This document shows positions 36,016 to 43,479 of a stretch of 64,000 bases of DNA, in pieces. A program made the position numbers and the translations under genes. Origin of the DNA: Tharpella sp964457755 (GTDB lineage: Bacteria; Desulfobacterota; Anaeroferrophillalia; Anaeroferrophillales; Tharpellaceae); contig CAYWGC010000001.1 of assembly GCA_964457755.1 (NCBI GenBank), positions 130,920-194,919 on the forward strand, written 5' to 3'. Position 1 is the stretch's first letter. Each line of letters opens with the position of its first letter. The notes under the pieces are model-generated. The model had not been told where the DNA came from. It searched no databases and saw only the letters and a list, made by a program, of their open reading frames with translations.

Positions 36016-37070
36016 CAAACAACGTCAAGAACCTGCTTGAAAACTGCACAGAGTGCAACCTCTGCGTCGAGGATTGTGACTTTTTAACGAACTACGGCAA
36101 CCCTAAAGAGATAGATGCGCAATTAAGTAATTCCTTAAATCCGAAGATTCCCTACTCCTGTTCTCTCTGCTCCGCCTGTGAAAGCATTTGTCCAAACGAC
36201 GTCCCCATTAGTGAGTATTTTTTAACCCGCCGCCAAGAGATCGTCGCAACCGGATCAGGCCCTCTACCTGCCCATCGGGGCCTCATCTTTTATGAACGGC
36301 TGGTCTCATCATCACTCTTTACCGCTTATTTTCTGCCAACCGGTGCCAAGAGGGTACTTTTCCCCGGCTGTGGGGCAATCGGCAAGGCCCCGCAAACAAT
36401 CAGGAAACTCTATACTAAATTACAACAAGAATCACCGGAACCTCTGGGCCTGGTACTCGATTGCTGCCTTAAAATATCCCACGATCTCGGCCGCCAGAAG
36501 TTTTTCGAAAAAGAGTTCTCCATTTTAAAAGAGCGTCTTAAGAGCGCCGGGATCACTGAAGTAATCACCTTGTGTCCCAGCTGTACTGAGGTTTTTCGAA
36601 ACTACTCCGATTTTCTCGTGACGCCCGTCTACCATCTGCTGACGACTAGCGCAGATAAAAAATTGCGGCCTGTGGCCTGCTACTCGGTGCACGACGCCTG
36701 CGTCATGCGCCGAGATCAAAAAACCCAAACCGCAGTCCGCCAGATCATAACCCAAAACGGAGCGACACTGGCTCCACTACCCCGGGAAGGCAAAGAGACA
36801 GTCTGCTGTGGTGAGGGCGGGGCCGCCTGGTGCATCGACAAGGATTTGCCGGACCGCTACCGTGAACGACGCTTACAGGGTTTAATTGAAACCATGATCG
36901 TCTACTGTTATGCCTGCCGGGATTTTCTAGATCCGGAAGATAAATTGGGAATGCTGCACATCCTCGAACTGGTCTGCGGACGCGAAAAACGCTACCCCAA
37001 CTGGCGCACTTGGCTTAATCGTCGGGCTCTGAAAAAATATGTCAAAAAGCTGGTGTCAAGGCAACCTTAA
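36012..37070 (+). CDS. Two-cluster Fe-S protein with CCG domains (GlpC/HdrD-like)
   Basis: About 352 residues. The N-terminus carries two ferredoxin-type sites (CTECNLCVEDC and CSLCSACESICP). The rest contains CCG-type segments: FPGCGAIGKAP, LCPSCTEVF, VHDACVM and TVCCGEGG. This arrangement is that of the soluble GlpC/LutA/HdrB-like oxidoreductases, which move electrons to a disulfide or quinone partner. The ATG at 36012 overlaps the previous stop (ATGA); another ATG lies at 36000. Its place between a glycosyltransferase and a rhodanese is unusual. Confidence 0.8.
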   Translation: MTNNVKNLLENCTECNLCVEDCDFLTNYGNPKEIDAQLSNSLNPKIPYSCSLCSACESICPNDVPISEYFLTRRQEIVATGSGPLPAHRGLIFYERLVSSSLFTAYFLPTGAKRVLFPGCGAIGKAPQTIRKLYTKLQQESPEPLGLVLDCCLKISHDLGRQKFFEKEFSILKERLKSAGITEVITLCPSCTEVFRNYSDFLVTPVYHLLTTSADKKLRPVACYSVHDACVMRRDQKTQTAVRQIITQNGATLAPLPREGKETVCCGEGGAAWCIDKDLPDRYRERRLQGLIETMIVYCYACRDFLDPEDKLGMLHILELVCGREKRYPNWRTWLNRRALKKYVKKLVSRQP

Positions 37071-37131
37071 AGAGTCATCAGATATGAAAATTTTTATCAA
37101 ACAGCTTAATAATTAATCTGGTAGTGTTAAA

Positions 37132-38055
37132 ATGTCCTATATTTCGACTCTGTTTTTACTTATATCAGCTTGTTTATTGCCTTTTCCGACTCAGGCCGCT
37201 GCAACCATGAAACTTTACTCAGCTGAGAAACTCAAAACTAAAATCGCTGAACCGGAACTGGTTGTCGTCGATTGCCGCAACGCTTATGCCTATCGCAAAG
37301 GCCATATAAAAGGTGCTATTCACCTTGATTCAGGCTGCAGTGGCCCCCTGGTACATAAACTTGGGAAAGTCCCTTGTACGCTTAAGAGCCCTGGGGAGCT
37401 CTTAAGCCTGCTCACGCAAAAGGGACTCTGTCCAGATCAAGATATCATTGTCTATGGCGATCACAACTCCTGGGGTGCCGAGGGCCGCCTCCTCTGGCTT
37501 TTGCAGAAACTGGGCTACAGTAAAATTGCCCTGCTTAATGGTGGTTATGATCACTGGCAGCAACTTTCGGAACCGACGGCTGCCCTCTTTGCCGACCACA
37601 AAGAGCCCTGCCAAGAACAGCTTATGCAGAACCTTACTGTCAGCACACTCGAAAAGGCTAAAATCGGTGCCGACGCTCTTTGGCAACTTTACCGACAGGG
37701 TAATCTCATCTTTCTTGATGTCCGCAGTCAGGCTGAATATGATGGCGAAATCCTCTATCGCGAAGAACGCGGCGGTCATCTACCGGACGCCCTGCACTTT
37801 GACTGGAAAGATTTCTGGAACGATGACTATACCCTCAAAACCAAAGCCGAGCTCCAGGCCCGGCTCACTCATGCAGGCCTGCCCCTACCGGAACAGACCG
37901 GAGAAAAGCTGATTGTCACCTACTGTACCGGCGGTATCCGCTCCGGTTACGCCTGGTTTGTCTTAGACTGGCTCGGCTATCCTCAAGTCGAAAATTACGA
38001 CAACGGCTTCTGGGAATGGGCCGCATCTCCGAATCTACCACTCCAACACCAATAA
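37132..38055 (+). CDS. Exported tandem-domain rhodanese
   Basis: 307 residues with a signal peptide (cleavage near TQA, residue about 22). Domain 1 (about 30-150) has VVVDCRNAYAYRKGHIKGA but its active loop reads YGDHNSWGAEG without Cys, so it is non-catalytic. Domain 2 (about 170-300) has LDVRSQAEYDGEI and the loop VTYCTGGIRSG with the persulfide-forming Cys. This is the layout of thiosulfate or 3-mercaptopyruvate sulfurtransferases. It would act in the periplasm. It follows the Fe-S gene by 61 bases on the same strand. Confidence 0.87.
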   Translation: MSYISTLFLLISACLLPFPTQAAATMKLYSAEKLKTKIAEPELVVVDCRNAYAYRKGHIKGAIHLDSGCSGPLVHKLGKVPCTLKSPGELLSLLTQKGLCPDQDIIVYGDHNSWGAEGRLLWLLQKLGYSKIALLNGGYDHWQQLSEPTAALFADHKEPCQEQLMQNLTVSTLEKAKIGADALWQLYRQGNLIFLDVRSQAEYDGEILYREERGGHLPDALHFDWKDFWNDDYTLKTKAELQARLTHAGLPLPEQTGEKLIVTYCTGGIRSGYAWFVLDWLGYPQVENYDNGFWEWAASPNLPLQHQ

Positions 38056-38210
38056 TCGCCCAACTCTCGCCTTGACTCAATTGCCCGGATAAACCTAAAA
38101 CATCTTTCCAGGCAACCCCTGAAACCTCCTGCGAACACATATCACCTCAAACCCTATCCATCCCGCTGCAGACCCTTACTAAAATAACTTTTTAAGTAAT
38201 AAATAGAGGG

Positions 38211-38240
38211 TTGACTGCAGTTCTGGATGTCGTGTATGGA
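38211..38240 (+). promoter_or_regulatory. Candidate sigma-70 promoter for the kinase operon
   Basis: TTGACT at 38211 and TATGGA at 38235 are 18 bases apart. The -10 is weak. It precedes the DUF169 remnant and the histidine kinase gene. Confidence 0.3.
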
Positions 38241-38308
38241 TATAGATTAAAATTATTCAATATACAGATGTAATAGCTCCAGACACCCGGAGTGTGCAAG
38301 GATGGCTC

Positions 38309-38491
38309 ATGGATTACAGGATTGCGACAGAAAAGATAACTGAATTAATTCGGCCTCAATATTTTCCTTTAGGCGTCAAAATTGTAAAGAAAGGTGAGAC
38401 CCTGCCAAACGGTTCTGTGAGACCGTCAAAATACGATCTGAAGATCTCTCTTTGTCAGTGGACAACCCTTGCAAGCAAATTTATAGATTAA
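38309..38491 (+). pseudogene. Truncated DUF169-family remnant
   Basis: About 60 residues. The segment PLGVKIVKKGETLPNG and the following KISLCQWTTLASKF match the start of DUF169 proteins, in which a conserved Cys follows such a stretch. Complete DUF169 proteins are several times longer. The frame ends in TAA and no continuation is seen in another frame before the kinase gene. I read it as a decayed N-terminal fragment. It could instead be a small functional domain. Confidence 0.5.
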
Positions 38492-38533
38492 CAATAATCT
38501 CTAAATAGCCTCTCTCTAAATAGGCGCTATTCC

Positions 38534-40498
38534 ATGATCTTGATCAATTTGCTCAAAAATAGCCGGCTGCGCACTAAAATATTTTTTATCGTATTGCCAT
38601 TGGTCATCATTCCGATGATTCTGGTGGGCAGTATCATTGGCTATTTTTCAGTTCAGCAGGCTCGCAAAGGAATTACCCAGGCCTGCAAAAATGACCTTGC
38701 CCATATGGCCAGTTTCACCTGCCATCTTCTGGAGGCCCATTATCGCCAGTTCCAAGAATATCAACAGGAACGTCAAGAATGCTTCATCGCCGAATTGACC
38801 TCTTTGGCCCATCTGTCAGCCAACCTGGTAACCGCCGAATACCGCCTCTACAAAAACGGAAACATCTCTTTAGACCGCGCCCGTGAACGAGCACGCAAAG
38901 CGTTAAAGCAGATCAATATCGGTGAAAGCGGCTATGTCTATGCCATGACCAGCAATGGCCTGCTGCAGGTTCATGTTGCGTTGGAGAATAAAAATATCTA
39001 CGAGCAACAAGATGGCAACGGCCGTTACTTTATCAGTGAAATGTGCCAGAAAGCGGTAGAAGAAAAAGCCGGCAAAGTTCATTATATCCGCTATCCTTGG
39101 CGCAACCCAGTCCTTGGCGATACAGTTTTCCGGGAGAAACTCGCGGCCTATCTTTATTTCCCGGAATGGGACTGGATTATCGCAGCAACCGGCTATATTG
39201 GAGAACACTATAAAGACGCGGCCTATGAAGAACAGGCAATGGCTGATCTTAAAGAACATATCAAACAAAAAAAAGTAGGCCAAACCGGCTATATTTTCTG
39301 CATGGACAGCGCCGGCACCTTCACCATCCACCCGGATAAGGAGGGGGAAAATTTAATCGACTTCCGTGATGCCGACGGCAACGCTTTTATCAAAGAAATG
39401 TGTGAAAAGAAGCGCGGCTGGATCAGATACCCCTGGCGCAACTCCGACAAGGCGGCGGCCAGGATGAAAATTGTCTGCTATGACTATTTCGAGCCTTGGG
39501 ACTGGATCGTTGCCGTGGGTTCGTATGAAGATGAATTTTATCAACCAGCAGACCTGATTGCTCGACGCAGTGCCCAGGCTACCATTTTGATCACCATTCT
39601 GGCATGTATAATCTCGCTGTTACTGGCCGTCTATACCTCAAAAATACTGACCCAACCCATCCGGCACATGATCCAGGTAATCCGGAAAGTCAAAGCCGGT
39701 AAGCTCGAAGAGAAGATGCAGATCGACACCCAAGATGAGTTAGGTGAGTTGGCCAGAACATTCAACAGAATGACTCAAATCATCACAGAAAACAGAGCCA
39801 TGGAAAAAACTCTGGCCCATCACGATCGCATGGCTTCCCTGGGAATCTTTTCCTCCGGCATCGCCCACGAAATCAATAACCCTTTAGGCATCATCCTTGG
39901 CTATGCCGGATATCTGGAAAGTAAAATTGATCGAGAGGATGAAAACTATAAATATATCCACGAAATCAAACACGAAAGTAAACGCTGCCGTGTTATTGTG
40001 CAAAACCTGCTCAGCTATGCTCGGCCACCCGAACCCACATTAAAGAAAACCGATATCAAAAACCTCCTAGAAAACATTATCGACTTTGCAGCCATCCACA
40101 GCGACCTACACCATATTATCATTACCAGAAAGATAGCTTCGGATCTGCCCCCAGCCATGGTTGATGGTGACCAAATGAGGCAAGTGGCCATCAACCTGAT
40201 CCTTAATGCCGGAGCCGCCATGCAGCCTGGAGGCCAGTTACATGTAGAAGCTCGCCGCGACAAGCAAGATCTGTTGATTCTCTTTGATGACAACGGGTGT
40301 GGTATCCCAGCTGATGATCTTGATAAAATATTTGAACCTTTTTTTACTACCAGAAATAAGGGTACCGGTCTCGGGCTGGCTATTTCCAAGCGCATTATTG
40401 AACAACATCACGGTACCATAACCGTAGTCAGTACTCCAAACCAGGGGACAACGTTCACTATCCGCCTGCCGTGGCAACCGAAGGACTATGGCCTATGA
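38534..40498 (+). CDS. Sensor histidine kinase with two Cache domains
   Basis: 654 residues. An N-terminal helix (about 15-40) is followed by a periplasmic region with two Cache_2-type units, each with a GYVYAMTSNG or GYIFCMDSAG core and a YPWRN motif. A second helix lies near 352-375, then a HAMP domain, the phosphoacceptor box GIAHEINNPLG, and an ATPase domain with NLILNAG, DNGCGIPADD and GTGLGLAIS. Such Cache_2 sensors often detect small carboxylates. The stop overlaps the response-regulator start, so the two form a pair. Confidence 0.92.
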   Translation: MILINLLKNSRLRTKIFFIVLPLVIIPMILVGSIIGYFSVQQARKGITQACKNDLAHMASFTCHLLEAHYRQFQEYQQERQECFIAELTSLAHLSANLVTAEYRLYKNGNISLDRARERARKALKQINIGESGYVYAMTSNGLLQVHVALENKNIYEQQDGNGRYFISEMCQKAVEEKAGKVHYIRYPWRNPVLGDTVFREKLAAYLYFPEWDWIIAATGYIGEHYKDAAYEEQAMADLKEHIKQKKVGQTGYIFCMDSAGTFTIHPDKEGENLIDFRDADGNAFIKEMCEKKRGWIRYPWRNSDKAAARMKIVCYDYFEPWDWIVAVGSYEDEFYQPADLIARRSAQATILITILACIISLLLAVYTSKILTQPIRHMIQVIRKVKAGKLEEKMQIDTQDELGELARTFNRMTQIITENRAMEKTLAHHDRMASLGIFSSGIAHEINNPLGIILGYAGYLESKIDREDENYKYIHEIKHESKRCRVIVQNLLSYARPPEPTLKKTDIKNLLENIIDFAAIHSDLHHIIITRKIASDLPPAMVDGDQMRQVAINLILNAGAAMQPGGQLHVEARRDKQDLLILFDDNGCGIPADDLDKIFEPFFTTRNKGTGLGLAISKRIIEQHHGTITVVSTPNQGTTFTIRLPWQPKDYGL

Positions 40499-41889
40499 GC
40501 TCCAAGAAAATTCTTTTGATCGACAACGAAGAAGGTCTGTGCCGTATGATGAAGGCCGTGCTCAATGACAGCGGTTACCAAGTCAAGGCATTTACACAAC
40601 CACTTGAAGCCGTGACCATGTTCCAGGCCAAGCAGTGGGATCTGGTAATCAGCGATATCAAAATGCCCGGTATGAGTGGCTTGGAAGTCCTGCAAAACAT
40701 CAAAACAAGAGACCCCTCCATCCCAGTGATCATGATCACCGCATACGCTACGGTTGAAACATCCATTCAGGCTCTTCGCAAGGGGGCCTATGACATGCTG
40801 ACAAAACCCTTTGAGCCGGAAGAGCTGCTCTATCGAGTTAAAAACGCTTTAAAACACAACCAGTTGCTGGCAGAAAACAGTGAGCTGAAAAAAAGACTAG
40901 CGGGCAACTTCACCTTTGATAAAATCATCGGATCTTCACAGAAACTGAAAAACATTCTTGAAACGGTAACCAAGATTGCCGCCCGTGACATGCCCGTCCT
41001 GATCAGCGGTGAATCCGGCACCGGCAAGGAGCTTATCGCCCAAGCCATCCACTATAATTCACCCCGCCGCGAACACCGGTTCATGGCTATCAACTGCGGC
41101 GCCCTGCCCGAGTCAGTACTGGAAAGTGAACTTTTCGGCTATAAAAAAGGAGCTTTTACCGGCGCCCACAATGACCGTAAAGGAATTATTGAGGCAGCTG
41201 ACAGGGGCACCCTTTTTCTCGACGAAGTCGGAAATCTATCCACCAATGTGCAGAAAACCCTGCTCCGGGCTCTACAAGAACAGGAATTTATGCGCATCGG
41301 TGACCGGCATGCAACCAAAGTCGACGTTCGCATCATCTCTGCCACCAATAGCGACCTGCTTGATCAGGTTCGCTCAAAAAGCTTTCGTGAGGATCTCTAC
41401 TACCGTTTGAACGTCATCAATCTCCACCTCCCGCCGCTGCGGGAACGGCGCGAAGACATCCCAATGCTGACCACCCACTTCATAAAGGAACAGAATCGAA
41501 AATTTAATACCCATATCCAAGGTTTTACTCCGGAAACCTTAAAAGCCATGATCAACTTTCCCTGGCCGGGCAATATCCGCCAACTGAGCAATGTCATAGA
41601 AGCCTGCATGGCGGTTGAATTTGGCGACAGCATCAGCTTATCGGTAGCGACCCAGTTTCTCTCCGGAACTTCTCCTTACAACCCATCACCTCCAGACCCT
41701 TCTGAGGAACAGGCGGCGGAAGGAAATTATTCGAACTATCTGGCCCGCTTCGAAACAGAATACCTCATAAAGCTGCTCCAGACCTCCAGTGGTAATGTCG
41801 AAAAGGCGGCCCGGCAAGCAGGAATCAATATGGCGACCATCTATCGCAAACTGAAGAAATACCATATAAATAAAGAAGATTACTGCTAA
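40495..41889 (+). CDS. Sigma-54-dependent response regulator, NtrC type
   Basis: 464 residues. The receiver has LLIDNEEG, the phospho-Asp in LVISDIKMPG, and a Lys at MLTKPF. The AAA+ domain has Walker A SGESGTGKE, GAFTGA for sigma-54 contact, and LFLDEVGN. A Fis-type helix-turn-helix at the end contains AARQAGINMATIYRKLKKY. The ATG at 40495 overlaps the kinase stop. Two identical dyads right behind the gene and a -24/-12 element before the transporter gene make that transporter its likely target. Confidence 0.92.
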   Translation: MSSKKILLIDNEEGLCRMMKAVLNDSGYQVKAFTQPLEAVTMFQAKQWDLVISDIKMPGMSGLEVLQNIKTRDPSIPVIMITAYATVETSIQALRKGAYDMLTKPFEPEELLYRVKNALKHNQLLAENSELKKRLAGNFTFDKIIGSSQKLKNILETVTKIAARDMPVLISGESGTGKELIAQAIHYNSPRREHRFMAINCGALPESVLESELFGYKKGAFTGAHNDRKGIIEAADRGTLFLDEVGNLSTNVQKTLLRALQEQEFMRIGDRHATKVDVRIISATNSDLLDQVRSKSFREDLYYRLNVINLHLPPLRERREDIPMLTTHFIKEQNRKFNTHIQGFTPETLKAMINFPWPGNIRQLSNVIEACMAVEFGDSISLSVATQFLSGTSPYNPSPPDPSEEQAAEGNYSNYLARFETEYLIKLLQTSSGNVEKAARQAGINMATIYRKLKKYHINKEDYC

Positions 41890-41911
41890 CTGACGTTAGT
41901 TTCTCTCCTAA

Positions 41912-41971
41912 TTTTGCAGAAATGCAAAAGGATCTGTTTTTTTTTGCACCTCTGCAAAAAAAAACAGATCC
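41912..41971. promoter_or_regulatory. Tandem TTTTGCA-N4-TGCAAAA dyads, overlapping a hairpin
   Basis: TTTTGCA-GAAA-TGCAAAA (41912-41929) and TTTTGCA-CCTC-TGCAAAA (41942-41959) have centres exactly 30 bases apart, three helical turns. The second is the core of a perfect 19-bp inverted repeat (41930-41971) that can also end the regulator transcript. They lie 160-220 bases before a -24/-12 element, a normal enhancer position. Confidence 0.6.
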
Positions 41972-42044
41972 CCATTAACAACTACCAGATTGAACCACCT
42001 AAGCAAAATCCTCCTACCTTAAATGCGATTTCAGAACAACGATT

Positions 42045-42060
42045 TTCGCTTTTTTGCGAA
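42045..42060. promoter_or_regulatory. Dyad TTCGC-N6-GCGAA
   Basis: A short perfect dyad 73 bases before the -24 element of the transporter gene; candidate regulator site. Confidence 0.35.
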
Positions 42061-42132
42061 AAAAATCATCCCCGACTCAAGCAACCAGCCACAACTAGTT
42101 GATATTAATAGGAAAACTCTTTAACGATTAAC

Positions 42133-42148
42133 TGGTATAAACATTGCT
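42133..42148 (+). promoter_or_regulatory. Sigma-54 (-24/-12) promoter
   Basis: TGGTAT-AAACA-TTGCT keeps the invariant GG and GC with ten bases between them. It lies about 70 bases before the transporter ATG. Confidence 0.7.
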
Positions 42149-42216
42149 GACGATACTTCCACGATTGTAATTTGCGACAAGGCATCATTAACGTTAATGT
42201 TTCTAAGGAGGGTTAC

Positions 42217-42786
42217 ATGACTGAGAAAGTAACAACCACAGGAAATCCCGGTGTTGTGGGACTGGCCGGCTTTGGTCTCGCCACCTTGCTGCTTCAATTT
42301 CACAATGTCGGCTGGTGTGGGGTTGGTCCCATTGTTGCAATGGGGTTAATTTTCGGAGGCCTGGCCCAAATGATCGCCGGCTTCCAGGAATTTAAATGTG
42401 GAAATAATTTCGGATACAGCGCTTTTGTCTCCTACGGCAGTTTCTGGATAGCACTGGGCATTATCTTTATTTTTAACCATTTTGATATCTATCATTCATC
42501 CACTACAGACGTCGGCTGGTTTCTCGTCGGTTGGACATTATACACCTTTATTATGTGGATTCCGGCAATGAAGATTCATGGGGCCATGGCCACAACCTTC
42601 ACCCTGCTACTTATCGGTTTTATCCTTCTCGATATAGCTCACTTCGGATATCCTGAATTCATCAAAATCGCTGGCTTTGAACTAATGCTCTGCGCCCTTT
42701 CAGCCTGGTACATGATGGCCCATACCATCTTTGCTCAGGTTTTTGAGCGGGATATCCTGCCCGTCGGCAAACCCTGGATAAAATAA
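42217..42786 (+). CDS. GPR1/FUN34/YaaH (SatP-like) acetate-type transporter
   Basis: 189 residues with six hydrophobic segments, the family size. It opens with GNPGVVGLAGFGLATLLLQ, a variant of the NPAPLGL signature, and has MGLIFGGLAQMIAGFQEF near residue 55. Members carry acetate, succinate or similar monocarboxylates across the inner membrane. AAGGAGGG precedes the ATG at 42217. A -24/-12 promoter lies upstream and Cache sensor genes flank it on both sides, so expression is probably tuned to the external carboxylate. Confidence 0.87.
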   Translation: MTEKVTTTGNPGVVGLAGFGLATLLLQFHNVGWCGVGPIVAMGLIFGGLAQMIAGFQEFKCGNNFGYSAFVSYGSFWIALGIIFIFNHFDIYHSSTTDVGWFLVGWTLYTFIMWIPAMKIHGAMATTFTLLLIGFILLDIAHFGYPEFIKIAGFELMLCALSAWYMMAHTIFAQVFERDILPVGKPWIK

Positions 42787-42818
42787 CAACCAACCCCTAT
42801 CTGCAACGGGAGAAAAAA

Positions 42819-43298
42819 ATGAAAAAACTATCCATTTTCTTTACTGCAATAACCCTTCTTTTGCTTTCTCTAAATGCTTTTGCTGATACGATTGCCAGCA
42901 AAGATGAATGTGTCATGAAGTGTCATGAAGCCGCAGCATTGATCAATTCAAAAGGCCTGGAAGAAGCCAAAAAAACCATTGAAGATCCTAATGGCCCTTA
43001 TGTCTGGAAAGATTCCTATGTTTTCTTAATGAATCTTGATGGCAAGATGCTTGCGCACCCTATCAAACCAGAATTAACCCGCAGAAACCATGTGCTGCTA
43101 ATTACCGATCCCAAAGATAAAGCGCTCTTTGTTCATTTTGTCAACATGGCCAGAAACCCAGGGCATGGCTGGGTGGAATACCTATGGCCCAAACCCGGCA
43201 AAAACACTCCCTGGAAAAAGGTCACCTACATCTACAGGGTGCCGGGAACAGACCTCTTTGTCGGAGCTGGGGTCTATGTCGGCGGGATGATGTACTGA
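42819..43298 (+). CDS. Periplasmic single Cache-domain protein
   Basis: 159 residues: a signal peptide (cleavage near AFA, residue about 22) and one Cache_2-type domain with YVFLMNLDGKMLAHPIKPEL and a WVEYLWPKPG motif. There is no membrane helix after it and no output domain, so it acts as a free binding protein, perhaps as a carboxylate-binding partner of the transporter or sensors. It contains CVMKCH, a CX3CH sequence, just after the signal peptide; whether this binds heme is unknown. Confidence 0.82.
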   Translation: MKKLSIFFTAITLLLLSLNAFADTIASKDECVMKCHEAAALINSKGLEEAKKTIEDPNGPYVWKDSYVFLMNLDGKMLAHPIKPELTRRNHVLLITDPKDKALFVHFVNMARNPGHGWVEYLWPKPGKNTPWKKVTYIYRVPGTDLFVGAGVYVGGMMY

Positions 43299-43307
43299 TC
43301 CTATAAT

Positions 43308-43381
43308 TCAAGCTTGGTGGCTCCCCGACTTTTTACGCCGCACAAAAGGTTTCCTTGGAGGTGTAAAACCATCAAGCTTGA
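43308..43381. repeat. 74-base intergenic inverted repeat
   Basis: The outer arms TCAAGCTTGGTGG and CCATCAAGCTTGA have one mismatch. An inner stem TTTTACGCC / GGTGTAAAA also has one mismatch, with a 10-base bulge on the left. It separates the Cache gene from the DUF294 sensor gene and could end transcription or be a small mobile palindrome. Confidence 0.55.
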
Positions 43382-43479
43382 CTTATTTACTAAATCGTTA
43401 TAACAAAAAGATTACTAACCAAAATCAGCATAATCCCCCCTCTTCGCTACTGCAGCAGACAAAAACCGTCAGGTGAAAC

